Position numbers and translations under genes: made by a program. Shown here piece after piece: positions 25,469 to 33,283 of a stretch of 35,957 nucleotides of DNA. Within the stretch, counting starts at the first letter, position 1. Every line of letters begins with the position of its first letter. Source of the stretch: Thauera phenylacetica B4P (lineage in GTDB: Bacteria > Pseudomonadota > Gammaproteobacteria > Burkholderiales > Rhodocyclaceae); assembly GCF_000310225.1 (NCBI RefSeq), contig NZ_AMXF01000021.1, forward strand, positions 1-35,957, read 5' to 3'. Under the pieces are notes generated by a model. That model saw only the letters and a program-made list of their open reading frames with translations. It did not search any database and had not been told where the DNA came from.

Positions 25469-26251
25469 ATGAACGCCACACCAGCATTGAGCGGAAGACA
25501 CGCGGTGATCACGGGCGGTGGACGCGGCATCGGCGCTGCGATCGCACGTGCCCTGGCCGAGCAGGGTGCCAGGGTGACCTTGATGGGAAGGACGCTGGCC
25601 CCCCTGGAAGAACAGGCCGGCGCGCTGCGCGAGATCACCGAAGTCCATTGCGAGCGTGCGGACGTCGCCCGCCCCGACTCGGTCGACGCCGCATTTGCCG
25701 GCGCCGTCGCACGACTCGGCCGGGTGGACATTCTGGTCAACAACGCCGGCCAGGCGCTCAGCGCCCCCTTCGTCAAGACCGAATTCTCGCTCTGGCAGCA
25801 GATGCTGGATGTCAACCTCACCGGCGTCTTCCTCGGCACGCGCGCGGTCCTTCCCGGAATGCTGGAGGCGGGCTGGGGGCGGGTCATCAACGTCACCAGC
25901 ACCGCGGGACAGAAGGGCTATCCCTACGTCAGCGCGTATTGCGCGGCGAAGCACGGGGTGATCGGCCTGACCCGGGCGCTCGCGCTCGAGACGGCGAGGA
26001 AGAACGTCACGGTCAACGCCGTCTGCCCGGGCTACACCGACACCGACCTCGTGCGCGACTCGATCGCGAACATCGAGGCCAAGACCGGGCGCAGCCATGC
26101 CGAGGCGCTGGCCGAGCTGACCCGATTCAACCCCCAGGGCCGCCTGATCGATCCCGGCGAGGTCGCCAACGCCGCACTCTGGCTGTGCCTACCGGGCTCG
26201 GAGGCGATTACCGGCCAGTCGATCTCGGTGTGCGGCGGCGAAGTGATGTGA
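25469..26251 (+). CDS. SDR family 3-hydroxyacyl-CoA dehydrogenase
   Basis: A 260-residue short-chain dehydrogenase with TGGGRGIG for NAD binding, NNAG, a Ser in INVTSTAG and the catalytic YCAAKHG. The C-terminus ITGQSISVCGGEVM is the usual SDR ending. This is the second SDR of the operon, 87 bases after the atypical crotonase. Two SDRs in one operon suggest two separate hydroxyacyl-CoA oxidations, for example before and after ring opening. The segment SNIEAKTGRS-like insertion before FNPQGRLIDPGE is also seen in hydroxyacyl-CoA dehydrogenases of aromatic gene clusters. The substrate is unknown. Confidence 0.87.
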   Translation: MNATPALSGRHAVITGGGRGIGAAIARALAEQGARVTLMGRTLAPLEEQAGALREITEVHCERADVARPDSVDAAFAGAVARLGRVDILVNNAGQALSAPFVKTEFSLWQQMLDVNLTGVFLGTRAVLPGMLEAGWGRVINVTSTAGQKGYPYVSAYCAAKHGVIGLTRALALETARKNVTVNAVCPGYTDTDLVRDSIANIEAKTGRSHAEALAELTRFNPQGRLIDPGEVANAALWLCLPGSEAITGQSISVCGGEVM

Positions 26252-26314
26252 TGCGGGCAACGGTGCCGGCACCGCCGCGAAAGCGGCCGATTCAATGAGC
26301 GAATGGAGCATGCA

Positions 26315-27481
26315 GTGAGCGACAAATCCTATCTCGAGTGGCCCTTCTTCGAGGAGCGTCACCGCAAGCTGGAAGCCGAGCTCGACGCATGGGCCCGGGA
26401 CAATGTCACCGCGGAACATGGTGATCTCGACTCCGCCTGCCGCGAACTGGTCGCCAAGCTGGGCGCCGCCGGCTGGCTGCGCTACAGCGTCGGGGGCACG
26501 GCCTACGGCGGCGCGCACGAAACCATCGACACGCGCTCGATCTGCCTGCTGCGCGAGACCCTCGCGCGCCACTCGAGCCTGGCCGACTTCGCCTTCGCGA
26601 TGCAGGGCCTGGGCTCCGGCGCGGTGACGCTGTATGGCAACGACGAGCAAAAGCGCCGGTATCTCACCCGGGTCGCCCGCGGCGAGGCCTTGCCCGCCTT
26701 CGCCCTGTCCGAACCGGGTTCCGGCTCGGATGTCGCGGCGATGGCCTGCAGTGCCCGCCTGGACGGCGACCACTACGTGCTCGAAGGCGAGAAGAGCTGG
26801 ATCTCCAATGGGGGCATCGCCGACTTCTACGTCGTCTTCGCACGCACCGGCGAGGCGCCGGGCGCGCGCGGCCTCTCCGCCTTCATCGTAGATGCGGACA
26901 CCCCCGGACTCGAGATCGCCGAGCGCATCGAGGTGATCGCCCCCCACCCGCTCGCCCGCCTGCGCTTCACCGACTGCCGGGTTCCCCGGTCGGCGATGCT
27001 CGGCACTCCCGGACTTGGCTTCAAGGTGGCGATGCAGACCCTCGACATCTTCCGCACCTCGGTGGCGGCCGCGTCGCTGGGTTTCGCCCGCCATGCCCTC
27101 GACGAGGCGCTGCGCCGCGCCACCACCCGGGACATGTTCCAGCAGAAGCTGGCGGACTTCCAGATCACCCAGGTCAAGCTCGCGCAGATGGCGACCAGCG
27201 TGGACAGCTCCGCCCTGCTGACCTACCGCGCCGCCTGGCGCCGCGACCAGGGTCACAAGGTGACACGCGAAGCCGCGATGGCCAAGATGACCGCGACCGA
27301 GAGCGCACAGCAGGTCATCGACGCCGCGGTGCAGATCTGGGGCGGCTGCGGCGTCGTCAGCAACCATCCGGTCGAACGCCTGTATCGTGAGATCCGCGCG
27401 CTGCGCATCTATGAGGGCGCGACCGAAGTGCAGCAGCTGATCATCGCCCGGCAGACGCTCAAGGCCTACGAAGAGGGCTGA
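26315..27481 (+). CDS. Acyl-CoA dehydrogenase
   Basis: A 388-residue flavoprotein of normal length. It has the FAD/substrate motif [13 protein letters not shown], the loop KSWISNGG, and a C-terminal [16 protein letters not shown], where Glu is the expected catalytic base. Two starts are possible: an ATG at 26303 and a GTG at 26315. I prefer the GTG because GGAG (26305-26308) lies six bases before it and the protein then begins (M)[12 protein letters not shown], which is how relatives start. It is the fourth gene of the operon, 63 bases after the second SDR. The likely step is dehydrogenation of an alicyclic or short aryl-acyl-CoA. An electron-transfer flavoprotein acceptor is not encoded here. 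Confidence 0.9.
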   Translation: MSDKSYLEWPFFEERHRKLEAELDAWARDNVTAEHGDLDSACRELVAKLGAAGWLRYSVGGTAYGGAHETIDTRSICLLRETLARHSSLADFAFAMQGLGSGAVTLYGNDEQKRRYLTRVARGEALPAFALSEPGSGSDVAAMACSARLDGDHYVLEGEKSWISNGGIADFYVVFARTGEAPGARGLSAFIVDADTPGLEIAERIEVIAPHPLARLRFTDCRVPRSAMLGTPGLGFKVAMQTLDIFRTSVAAASLGFARHALDEALRRATTRDMFQQKLADFQITQVKLAQMATSVDSSALLTYRAAWRRDQGHKVTREAAMAKMTATESAQQVIDAAVQIWGGCGVVSNHPVERLYREIRALRIYEGATEVQQLIIARQTLKAYEEG

Positions 27482-27532
27482 GCGCGCCCCGGGCAGCGAA
27501 TGCCGCAAGCCGTGCCTCGATCCCGGGCACCC

Positions 27533-27576
27533 GGCACGCCGAGGGCGTGCCGCGGTCCGCGGACGAAGCCCTCGGC
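27533..27576 (+). other. Competing hairpins between acyl-CoA dehydrogenase and ligase genes
   Basis: Two overlapping perfect stems: GGCACGCC/GGCGTGCC (27533-27540 with 27544-27551) and GCCGAGGGC/GCCCTCGGC (27538-27546 with 27568-27576). They cannot form together. They lie 30-60 bases before the ligase start in a 127-base gap, the longest within the operon. Confidence 0.4.
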
Positions 27577-27608
27577 GCCGATCGAAACCGTGTTTCGGAG
27601 CACGCACC

Positions 27609-29177
27609 ATGCCTGAAGAACTGCAGCCACAACACACCATGAACGCCGCCGACGAGATCATCGGCCGAGCCATCGGACGAGGCCTGGGCGAGCAGACCGC
27701 CATGCTGTGCCGCGAACGCTCGACGAGCTATCGCGAACTCGACGCCGCGACCAACCGCAATGGCCACGCCCAGCGCGCCAATGGGGTCGGTCGTGGCGAC
27801 CGCATCCTCATCCTGATGGACGACTCGCCCGAGCTCGCCGCGGCCTATCTCGGCGCGCTGCGCATCGGCGCGGTCGCGGTCGCGCTCAACGTGCGCCTGG
27901 CCCCGCGCGATCTCCTCTACGTCATCCAGGACAGCGCCTGCAAGCTGCTCTACGTGGATGCGGAGTTCCTCCACCTCTATGAACAGATCGTCGGCGAACT
28001 CGCCGCGCCGCCGCAGGTGGTCGTCCGCGGCGGCGAGGCAAGCGCCCCCGCCCTGACACTGGAGCGCTTCCTCACCGACCAGCCCGAGACGCTCGAATCG
28101 GTGCAGGTCGATCCCGAAGAAATGGCGTTCTGGGTGTATTCGTCGGGCACCACCGGGCGCCCGAAGGCGGTGGTGCACGGGCACCGCTCCGTGCTCAACA
28201 GCGACCAGATGGAGCGCGAGTACTTCGGTGTCCAGCCCGGCGACCGCGTGTACAACACCTCCAAGCTCTTCTTCGCGTGGTCCCTCGGCCACTCCCTGCT
28301 CGGCGCCCTGCGTTGCTGCGCGACCGTGATCGTCGCCCCCGGCTGGCCCGACCCGGAGAACGTACTCGCCACGGTCGACCGGCATCGCCCGACCATCCTG
28401 TTCAGCACGCCCGTGATGTATCGCAACCTGTTGCGCGAGGGTGCGGCGAACTCGGCCGGCATGCGCGGCGTCCGCCATTTCGTGTCGGCCGGCGAGAAGC
28501 TGCCCGAGAACATCGCCCAGCAGTGGGCGGACAACTTCGGCGTCCCCATCTGCGAGGGGATCGGCGCTTCGGAGACCATCTCCCTCTTCCTGTCTTCGCA
28601 TCCCGATGCCCACCGGATAGGCTCCTGCGGCAAGCGCGTCCCGTGGGCGGAGGTCCGCCTGATCGACGAGTCTGGCGAGGAGATCACCACTCCCGACACG
28701 CCGGGGGTGATCGCCATCCACACCGACTCGCAGCTCGTCGGCTATTGGAACCTGCCCGACACCACGGCGAAGGCCTTGCGCAGCGGCTGGTACTACCCCG
28801 GCGACATGTTCAGCTTCGACGCCGACGGTTTCTGGTACCACTGCGGGCGGGCGGACGACATGCTCAAGATTTCCGGCCAGTGGGTGAGCCCTTCCGAAAT
28901 CGAGAGCTGCGCCGCCACCGTGCCCGGCGTCGGCGAGGCGATCGTGGTGGCCGAACCCAACGAAGACGGCCTCACCCGCCTCGCGCTGTTCGTCGTTCCC
29001 AAGGACGAGTGGGTGAACCCACGCAAGCTGGAAGAGGAGCTGACCACGACCCTGCGCAACACGCTGTCGATCTACAAGTGTCCGCGCACGATCCGCTTCC
29101 TCGAGGAACTGCCCCGCACAGCGACGGGCAAGGTGCAGAAGTACCGCCTGCGCGAGTTCCTGCGCGCGCAAGCCTGA
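27609..29177 (+). CDS. Benzoate-CoA ligase family acid-CoA ligase
   Basis: A 522-residue AMP-forming ligase with the ATP loop YSSGTTGRPK at 177-186, the A5 motif GIGASETISLF, GDMFSFDADGFWYHCGRADDML for the hinge region, and the C-terminal catalytic Lys at 508 (TATGKVQK). Length, SAGEKLP and KISGQWVSPSEIE fit the benzoate-CoA/2-aminobenzoate-CoA ligase family rather than the Fcs-type enzyme at 11576. It activates a carboxylic acid, probably aromatic or alicyclic, at the expense of ATP to AMP. A GGAG site lies eight bases before the ATG. It is the fifth gene of the operon. Its presence means this operon has its own entry step, independent of the fcs operon. Confidence 0.88.
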   Translation: MPEELQPQHTMNAADEIIGRAIGRGLGEQTAMLCRERSTSYRELDAATNRNGHAQRANGVGRGDRILILMDDSPELAAAYLGALRIGAVAVALNVRLAPRDLLYVIQDSACKLLYVDAEFLHLYEQIVGELAAPPQVVVRGGEASAPALTLERFLTDQPETLESVQVDPEEMAFWVYSSGTTGRPKAVVHGHRSVLNSDQMEREYFGVQPGDRVYNTSKLFFAWSLGHSLLGALRCCATVIVAPGWPDPENVLATVDRHRPTILFSTPVMYRNLLREGAANSAGMRGVRHFVSAGEKLPENIAQQWADNFGVPICEGIGASETISLFLSSHPDAHRIGSCGKRVPWAEVRLIDESGEEITTPDTPGVIAIHTDSQLVGYWNLPDTTAKALRSGWYYPGDMFSFDADGFWYHCGRADDMLKISGQWVSPSEIESCAATVPGVGEAIVVAEPNEDGLTRLALFVVPKDEWVNPRKLEEELTTTLRNTLSIYKCPRTIRFLEELPRTATGKVQKYRLREFLRAQA

Positions 29178-29244
29178 GTCCGGGCCCGCGGCGCCCCGGT
29201 CGGGTGCGTCGCGCTTTCGCCACCCCCCTCGAAGGAAGTCCCCC

Positions 29245-30015
29245 ATGAGCGCAGTCCTGGTCGAGCAGCCCACGCCGGAGATCGCCCTTGTCCGCCTGAA
29301 CCGTCCCGAGGCGCGCAACGCCCTGGACCAGGAAACCCGCGGCCAGCTGGCCGAGCACTTCGACCGCCTCGGCCGCTCCGGCGAAGTGCGCTGCATCGTC
29401 CTCACCGGGGGTGAGCGCTGCTTCGCGGCTGGCGCCGACCTGCGCGCGCTGGCCGAGGCCGGCGCGATCGAGATCCTGCTGCGGCAAACCCATCGCCTGT
29501 GGCAGACGATCGCCAGCTGCCCCAAGCCCATCATCGCCGCGGTCAACGGCTATGCGTGGGGCGGCGGTTGCGAGCTCGCCATGCACGCGGACATCATCGT
29601 CGCCGGAGAAGGCGCCTCGTTCTGCCAGCCCGAGGTGAAGGTGGGCATCATGCCCGGCGCGGGCGGGACGCAGCGCCTGACGCGGGCGGTGGGCAAGTTC
29701 CAGGCGATGAAGATGGTCCTCACCGGCCTCCCCGTGAGCGCCGCCGAAGCCCTCGCCATGGGCCTGGCCAGCGAGGTCGTCGCGGACGCCGCCGTCCAGG
29801 CGCGCGCGCTCGAGCTCGCCCGTCACATCGCCGCCCTGCCCCCGCTGGCCATCGCGCAGATCAAGGAGGTGCTGCTCGCCGGCCAGGACGCCTCGCTGGA
29901 GACCGCGCTGATGCTCGAGCGCAAGGCCTTCCAGCTGCTGTTCGCGAGCTCGGACCAGAAGGAAGGCATGCGTGCCTTCCTGGACAAGCGCCCTGCCGTG
30001 TTCCACGGGCATTGA
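29245..30015 (+). CDS. Enoyl-CoA hydratase (classical)
   Basis: A 256-residue crotonase with textbook motifs: GGGCELAMHADI containing E110, FCQPEVKVGIMPGAGGTQRL containing E130, and the C-terminal end with EGMRAFLDKRPAVFHGH. All residues for syn-hydration of an enoyl-CoA are present. It resembles both PaaF-type hydratases and BadK. It starts 67 bases after the ligase gene, with GAAGGAAG ahead of the ATG. Together with the two SDRs and the acyl-CoA dehydrogenase it gives the operon a nearly complete beta-oxidation set, but no thiolase. Confidence 0.92.
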   Translation: MSAVLVEQPTPEIALVRLNRPEARNALDQETRGQLAEHFDRLGRSGEVRCIVLTGGERCFAAGADLRALAEAGAIEILLRQTHRLWQTIASCPKPIIAAVNGYAWGGGCELAMHADIIVAGEGASFCQPEVKVGIMPGAGGTQRLTRAVGKFQAMKMVLTGLPVSAAEALAMGLASEVVADAAVQARALELARHIAALPPLAIAQIKEVLLAGQDASLETALMLERKAFQLLFASSDQKEGMRAFLDKRPAVFHGH

Positions 30016-30067
30016 GCCAGACCCCGGGCTCGGGCATCCTTCGAAAAAAACTGCGCCAGACCCCCCA

Positions 30068-30577
30068 ATGACGAAGACACCGGCCGCCCCTCGCCCCTAC
30101 GACCACTTTGCCAGCCCGATCGACGACCGCTATTTCGAGGACTACGTCCCCGGCGCGGTGCATCGCTTCGGCGAGATCCGCGTCACCGCGCAGGACATCA
30201 TCGATTTCGCCCGTCGCTACGACCCGCAGGACTTCCACACCGACCCCGAAAAGGCGGCGCAGACGATCTTCGGCGGGATCATCGCCAGCGGCTGGATGAC
30301 CGGCTCGCTGATGATGCGGATGTACGCGGACCATTACCTCACCCACAACGCCAGCCTGGCCTCGCCCGGCATCGACGAGTTGCGCTGGCCCGCCCCGGTG
30401 CGTCCCGGCGACGTGCTCGGCACGCGGGTCACGATCGTCGAGGCACGCCGCTCGACGACCAAGCCCGACCGTGGGATCGTGCGCTCGAAGATCGAGGTGC
30501 TCAACCAGCGCGACGAGGTGGTCATGAGCATGCTCGCGATGAACCTCATCGCCTGTCGCACGCCCTCTCCGGCGTAG
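30068..30577 (+). CDS. MaoC-like (R)-enoyl-CoA hydratase
   Basis: A 169-residue hot-dog-fold protein. The hydratase-2 motif is present: D52 and H57 in YDPQDFHTDP, followed by IFGGIIASGWMTGSLMMR. The family hydrates enoyl-CoA with R stereochemistry, though some members act as thioesterases or dehydratases on branched acyl-CoA. The ATG at 30068 is the natural start, since family similarity begins at residue 11. No clear Shine-Dalgarno precedes it, so it may rely on coupling with the upstream hydratase (52 bases away). It is the last gene of the operon and converges with dctP4. Having both a crotonase and a MaoC hydratase suggests two different enoyl-CoA intermediates. Confidence 0.85.
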   Translation: MTKTPAAPRPYDHFASPIDDRYFEDYVPGAVHRFGEIRVTAQDIIDFARRYDPQDFHTDPEKAAQTIFGGIIASGWMTGSLMMRMYADHYLTHNASLASPGIDELRWPAPVRPGDVLGTRVTIVEARRSTTKPDRGIVRSKIEVLNQRDEVVMSMLAMNLIACRTPSPA

Positions 30578-30643
30578 GCCGGGCTCGCGCGGAGCGCCCT
30601 CGCACCGGCTCCCGGCCACCGAACGACGAAAACGCGGCCGGCA

Positions 30644-30669
30644 GCCGGCGCCCCGCTCGGGGCGCCGGC
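30644..30669. terminator. Hairpin between the convergent CoA and C1 operons
   Basis: Perfect 11-bp arms GCCGGCGCCCC (30644-30654) and GGGGCGCCGGC (30659-30669) with the loop GCTC. It sits between the ends of the MaoC gene (30577) and dctP4 (30681). There is no T-run, so it may be a weak terminator or an mRNA end protector for either side. Confidence 0.5.
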
Positions 30670-30680
30670 GTCGCACAGGC

Positions 30681-31715
30681 TCAGGGGGCGGAATGCTTCG
30701 CGAGCAGGCGCCGCGCCTCGTCCAGCATCTCCTGTCCCGGATAGCCCTTCGCGGTTACCTCGCCCACCCATTCAACCGCGATCTTGTCCCCGACGGCTCG
30801 CCAGCTCGCCGTTTCGGACGCGGGAATGGAATTGAACTGGTTGCCGTTGCCGACCGCGAGCTGGCGCGCCGGGGCGGCGGACTCGTCCCACGCCCTGCCG
30901 ATCGCCGCCGACAGCGCGACCCCCGAGTTGGCGTCGATCACACGCTTCAGCTCGGGGGGCAGGCCTTCGTATCTCGCCTTGTTCATGGCGAGCACGAATA
31001 CCGCGGTATAGAGCGCAGGCTCGCCCGCGGCGGTTTCCGAATGGTAGCGAGTGAGCTCGTGCAGCTTCATCGCCGGCACGATCTCCCAGGGCAGCAGGTA
31101 GCCATCGACCACGCCCTTGGACACGGCCTCCACGACCGCCGGCATCGGCATGCCGACCGCCGAGGCACCGAGCTGGGACAGCATCCTGTTGGTCAGCCGG
31201 GTCGGCGCCCTCATCTTCAGTCCCTTGAAATCCGCCATCGTCCGAATCGGATGGCGATTGTTGTGGGCTTGTCCGTTGTCATGCACATGGAACGCAAGCG
31301 GTTTCACCTGGGCGAAATCGCCCGCGCCGTATCTTTCGTAGTACTCCCACAGCGCACGGGAGGTGGTCTCCGCCTTCCTGGACATGAAAGGCAGCTCGAA
31401 CACCTCGACGGAAGGGAAGCGCCCGGGGTTGTAACCCGGCAGCGTCCAGCCGATGTCGGCGATCCCGTCGACGACCTGCTGGTAGACCTGCGCCGGCGTC
31501 CCGCCGATCTGCATCGCCGGATAGATCTGGCACTTCATCCGGTTGTCGGACTCGGCAGCGATCTTTTCGCACCACGGGACGATCTGTCGGTGTCCCAGCG
31601 CCGCCGTGGGCCACATGTGCGAAACCTTCAGAATCACCTCTTGGCTTTGCGCAGCCGTGGAAGAAAGTGCGGCCGTCATCGCGACCAGACCGGCCCCAAG
31701 GTATCGTCTCTGCAT
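30681..31715 (-). CDS. dctP: TRAP transporter substrate-binding protein (DctP), paralogue 4
   Basis: A 344-residue DctP protein with a signal peptide (MQRRYLGAGLVAMTAALSST, cleavage near AQSQ). The core YPAMQIGGTPAQVYQQVVDG and KMRAPTRLTNRMLSQLGASA is related to, but clearly more divergent than, the three paralogues at 16-22 kb. I chose the ATG at 31715, which starts the signal peptide and has GGAG nine bases upstream. It follows the methylenetetrahydrofolate reductase gene by 43 bases and so belongs to the C1 operon. This links uptake of a specific carboxylate with the methyl-transfer enzymes, which is a strong hint that the ligand is a methoxylated or N/S-methylated acid. No membrane subunits are next to it. 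Confidence 0.9.
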   Translation of the reverse strand: MQRRYLGAGLVAMTAALSSTAAQSQEVILKVSHMWPTAALGHRQIVPWCEKIAAESDNRMKCQIYPAMQIGGTPAQVYQQVVDGIADIGWTLPGYNPGRFPSVEVFELPFMSRKAETTSRALWEYYERYGAGDFAQVKPLAFHVHDNGQAHNNRHPIRTMADFKGLKMRAPTRLTNRMLSQLGASAVGMPMPAVVEAVSKGVVDGYLLPWEIVPAMKLHELTRYHSETAAGEPALYTAVFVLAMNKARYEGLPPELKRVIDANSGVALSAAIGRAWDESAAPARQLAVGNGNQFNSIPASETASWRAVGDKIAVEWVGEVTAKGYPGQEMLDEARRLLAKHSAP

Positions 31716-31758
31716 TTTTCGTGTCTCCTCGCTCTTGCCACGCTGGATGGAACGCCGA

Positions 31759-33210
31759 CTAACCCCGTGGCCCGGGTAGTCCTGGAAAACCGCCTCCCGC
31801 CGCACCGCCGCCAGTCCGTGCGGGCAATCCTGCCCGGCGGATGATGTCCGCCAGGGCCTCCTCGTTCCTGTGCCCCATCAGGTGGATGCCGGCCACGCCC
31901 TCGATGCCTCGAATCGCCTCGATCGTCTCCAGGCACACGCGTGCGGCCTCGGCCTTCTGGTCGGTCGCGCTGCCGATGCGCTGGAGTACGGCCTCGGGAA
32001 CATGGACGCCGGGCACGTGTGCCCCCATCCAGCGCAAGGCCTTTGCCGAGGACAAGGTGCCGACGCCGACGAGGATGTGCGCCCGGCGATGCAAGCCGCG
32101 GGCGCGGACGCCGTCCATGAAGGCCTCCAGCAGCGGCAGGTCGAAACAGAACTGGGTCTGGATGAAGCACGCGCCGGCGACGACCTTCTTTTCCAGATTG
32201 GCGATGCGGTCGACGAAGGGTGGCACGAAGGGGTTGCAGGTCGCGCCGATGAACAGCCGGGGCGCACTTTCGAGCTTGCGCCCGGAGGCGAATTCGCCCC
32301 GGTCGACCATGCCCCGAGCCACGTGCAGCAGGGACACTGCATCCAGATCGAACACCGGCTTGGCCTGGGGGTGATCGCCCTGGCTGACGTCATCGCCGGT
32401 AAGGCAGAGGATGTTCTTCACCCCCAGCGCCGCCGCCCCGAGGATGTCGCCCTGAATGGCGATGCGGTTGCGGTCGCGGCAGGCGACCTGATACACCGGG
32501 TTGAAGCCCGCATGGGCGAGGATGGCCGAGGCGGCCACGCTCGACATGTGGCAGTTGCCCCCGGCGCCATCGGTGACGTTCATCGCATCCACCAGTCCGC
32601 GGAAGCGCTCGGCGCGGGCCAGCAAGACGGACGGATCGGCGGAATCCGGCGGCGCGATCTCGACGGTGACGACGAAGCGGCCCGAGCGGCAGGCCGCCTC
32701 CAGCGCGCTCTCCTCGGCCTCCCGGGTGGAATCGTGCGCGACCGGCGGCTGGAACGCAGGCTCCTTGTGACCATGGATGACCTGGATCCAGGTGGACTGC
32801 CCGCGCCTGCGCTGGTCCACCGCGGGCAGCAATGGCGTGGGGTGGGCCTTGTGGTCGGGCGCGATCCGCTTGGTGCCCGCGGTGGCCTCGACCCAGGCGC
32901 AGCGCATCTCGGGCCGGACTTCGCAATGACCGTCGGGCCGCACGCCACCGCAAGGGCCGTTGCGCATCTCCTTCGCGCAGTTCATCGGGCAGGCCATGCC
33001 GGTGGCCGAGAGCACGCACTGACCGCACATCCTGCAGTCGAACAGGAAGCCCTTGGCGTGGCGTTCCAGGGGACGCAGCACCGCGGCGGTCCGGTCGACA
33101 CCGAGGACCCGGGCTACGGGCCGCATCAGGGGGGCGAGCCGGGAGAAGAGCTCGTAGAGGCTCCTCAGCCGACGCGCATGGCGCACGGACCACAGACGGA
33201 CGCGATACAT
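31759..33210 (-). CDS. Methylenetetrahydrofolate reductase with N-terminal Cys-rich (MetV-like) domain
   Basis: A 483-residue fusion. Residues about 55-110 hold eight cysteines (59, 62, 65, 74, 78, 87, 96, 104), typical of the MetV/MTHFR-C metal- or Fe-S-binding domain (PF12225 type) that accompanies MetF in acetogens. Residues about 175-440 are a MetF TIM barrel with the expected Glu (E184 in TVEIAPP), Asp (D273 in CLTGDD) and Gln (Q353 in IQTQFCFD). The reaction is interconversion of methylene- and methyl-tetrahydrofolate. In this operon it would probably run in the oxidative direction, passing methyl groups from the corrinoid/pterin methyltransferase into the C1 pool. The ATG at 33210 starts family-like sequence and has GGAG 11 bases upstream. 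It begins 73 bases after the amidohydrolase gene. Confidence 0.87.
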   Translation of the reverse strand: MYRVRLWSVRHARRLRSLYELFSRLAPLMRPVARVLGVDRTAAVLRPLERHAKGFLFDCRMCGQCVLSATGMACPMNCAKEMRNGPCGGVRPDGHCEVRPEMRCAWVEATAGTKRIAPDHKAHPTPLLPAVDQRRRGQSTWIQVIHGHKEPAFQPPVAHDSTREAEESALEAACRSGRFVVTVEIAPPDSADPSVLLARAERFRGLVDAMNVTDGAGGNCHMSSVAASAILAHAGFNPVYQVACRDRNRIAIQGDILGAAALGVKNILCLTGDDVSQGDHPQAKPVFDLDAVSLLHVARGMVDRGEFASGRKLESAPRLFIGATCNPFVPPFVDRIANLEKKVVAGACFIQTQFCFDLPLLEAFMDGVRARGLHRRAHILVGVGTLSSAKALRWMGAHVPGVHVPEAVLQRIGSATDQKAEAARVCLETIEAIRGIEGVAGIHLMGHRNEEALADIIRRAGLPARTGGGAAGGGFPGLPGPRG

Positions 33211-33283
33211 CAGGCCGGCACTCCGTCCGTCCCGCGTACGGCGCGTCCGCGGGACGCTCGCGCACGCCGCGCGACAGGGCGCG

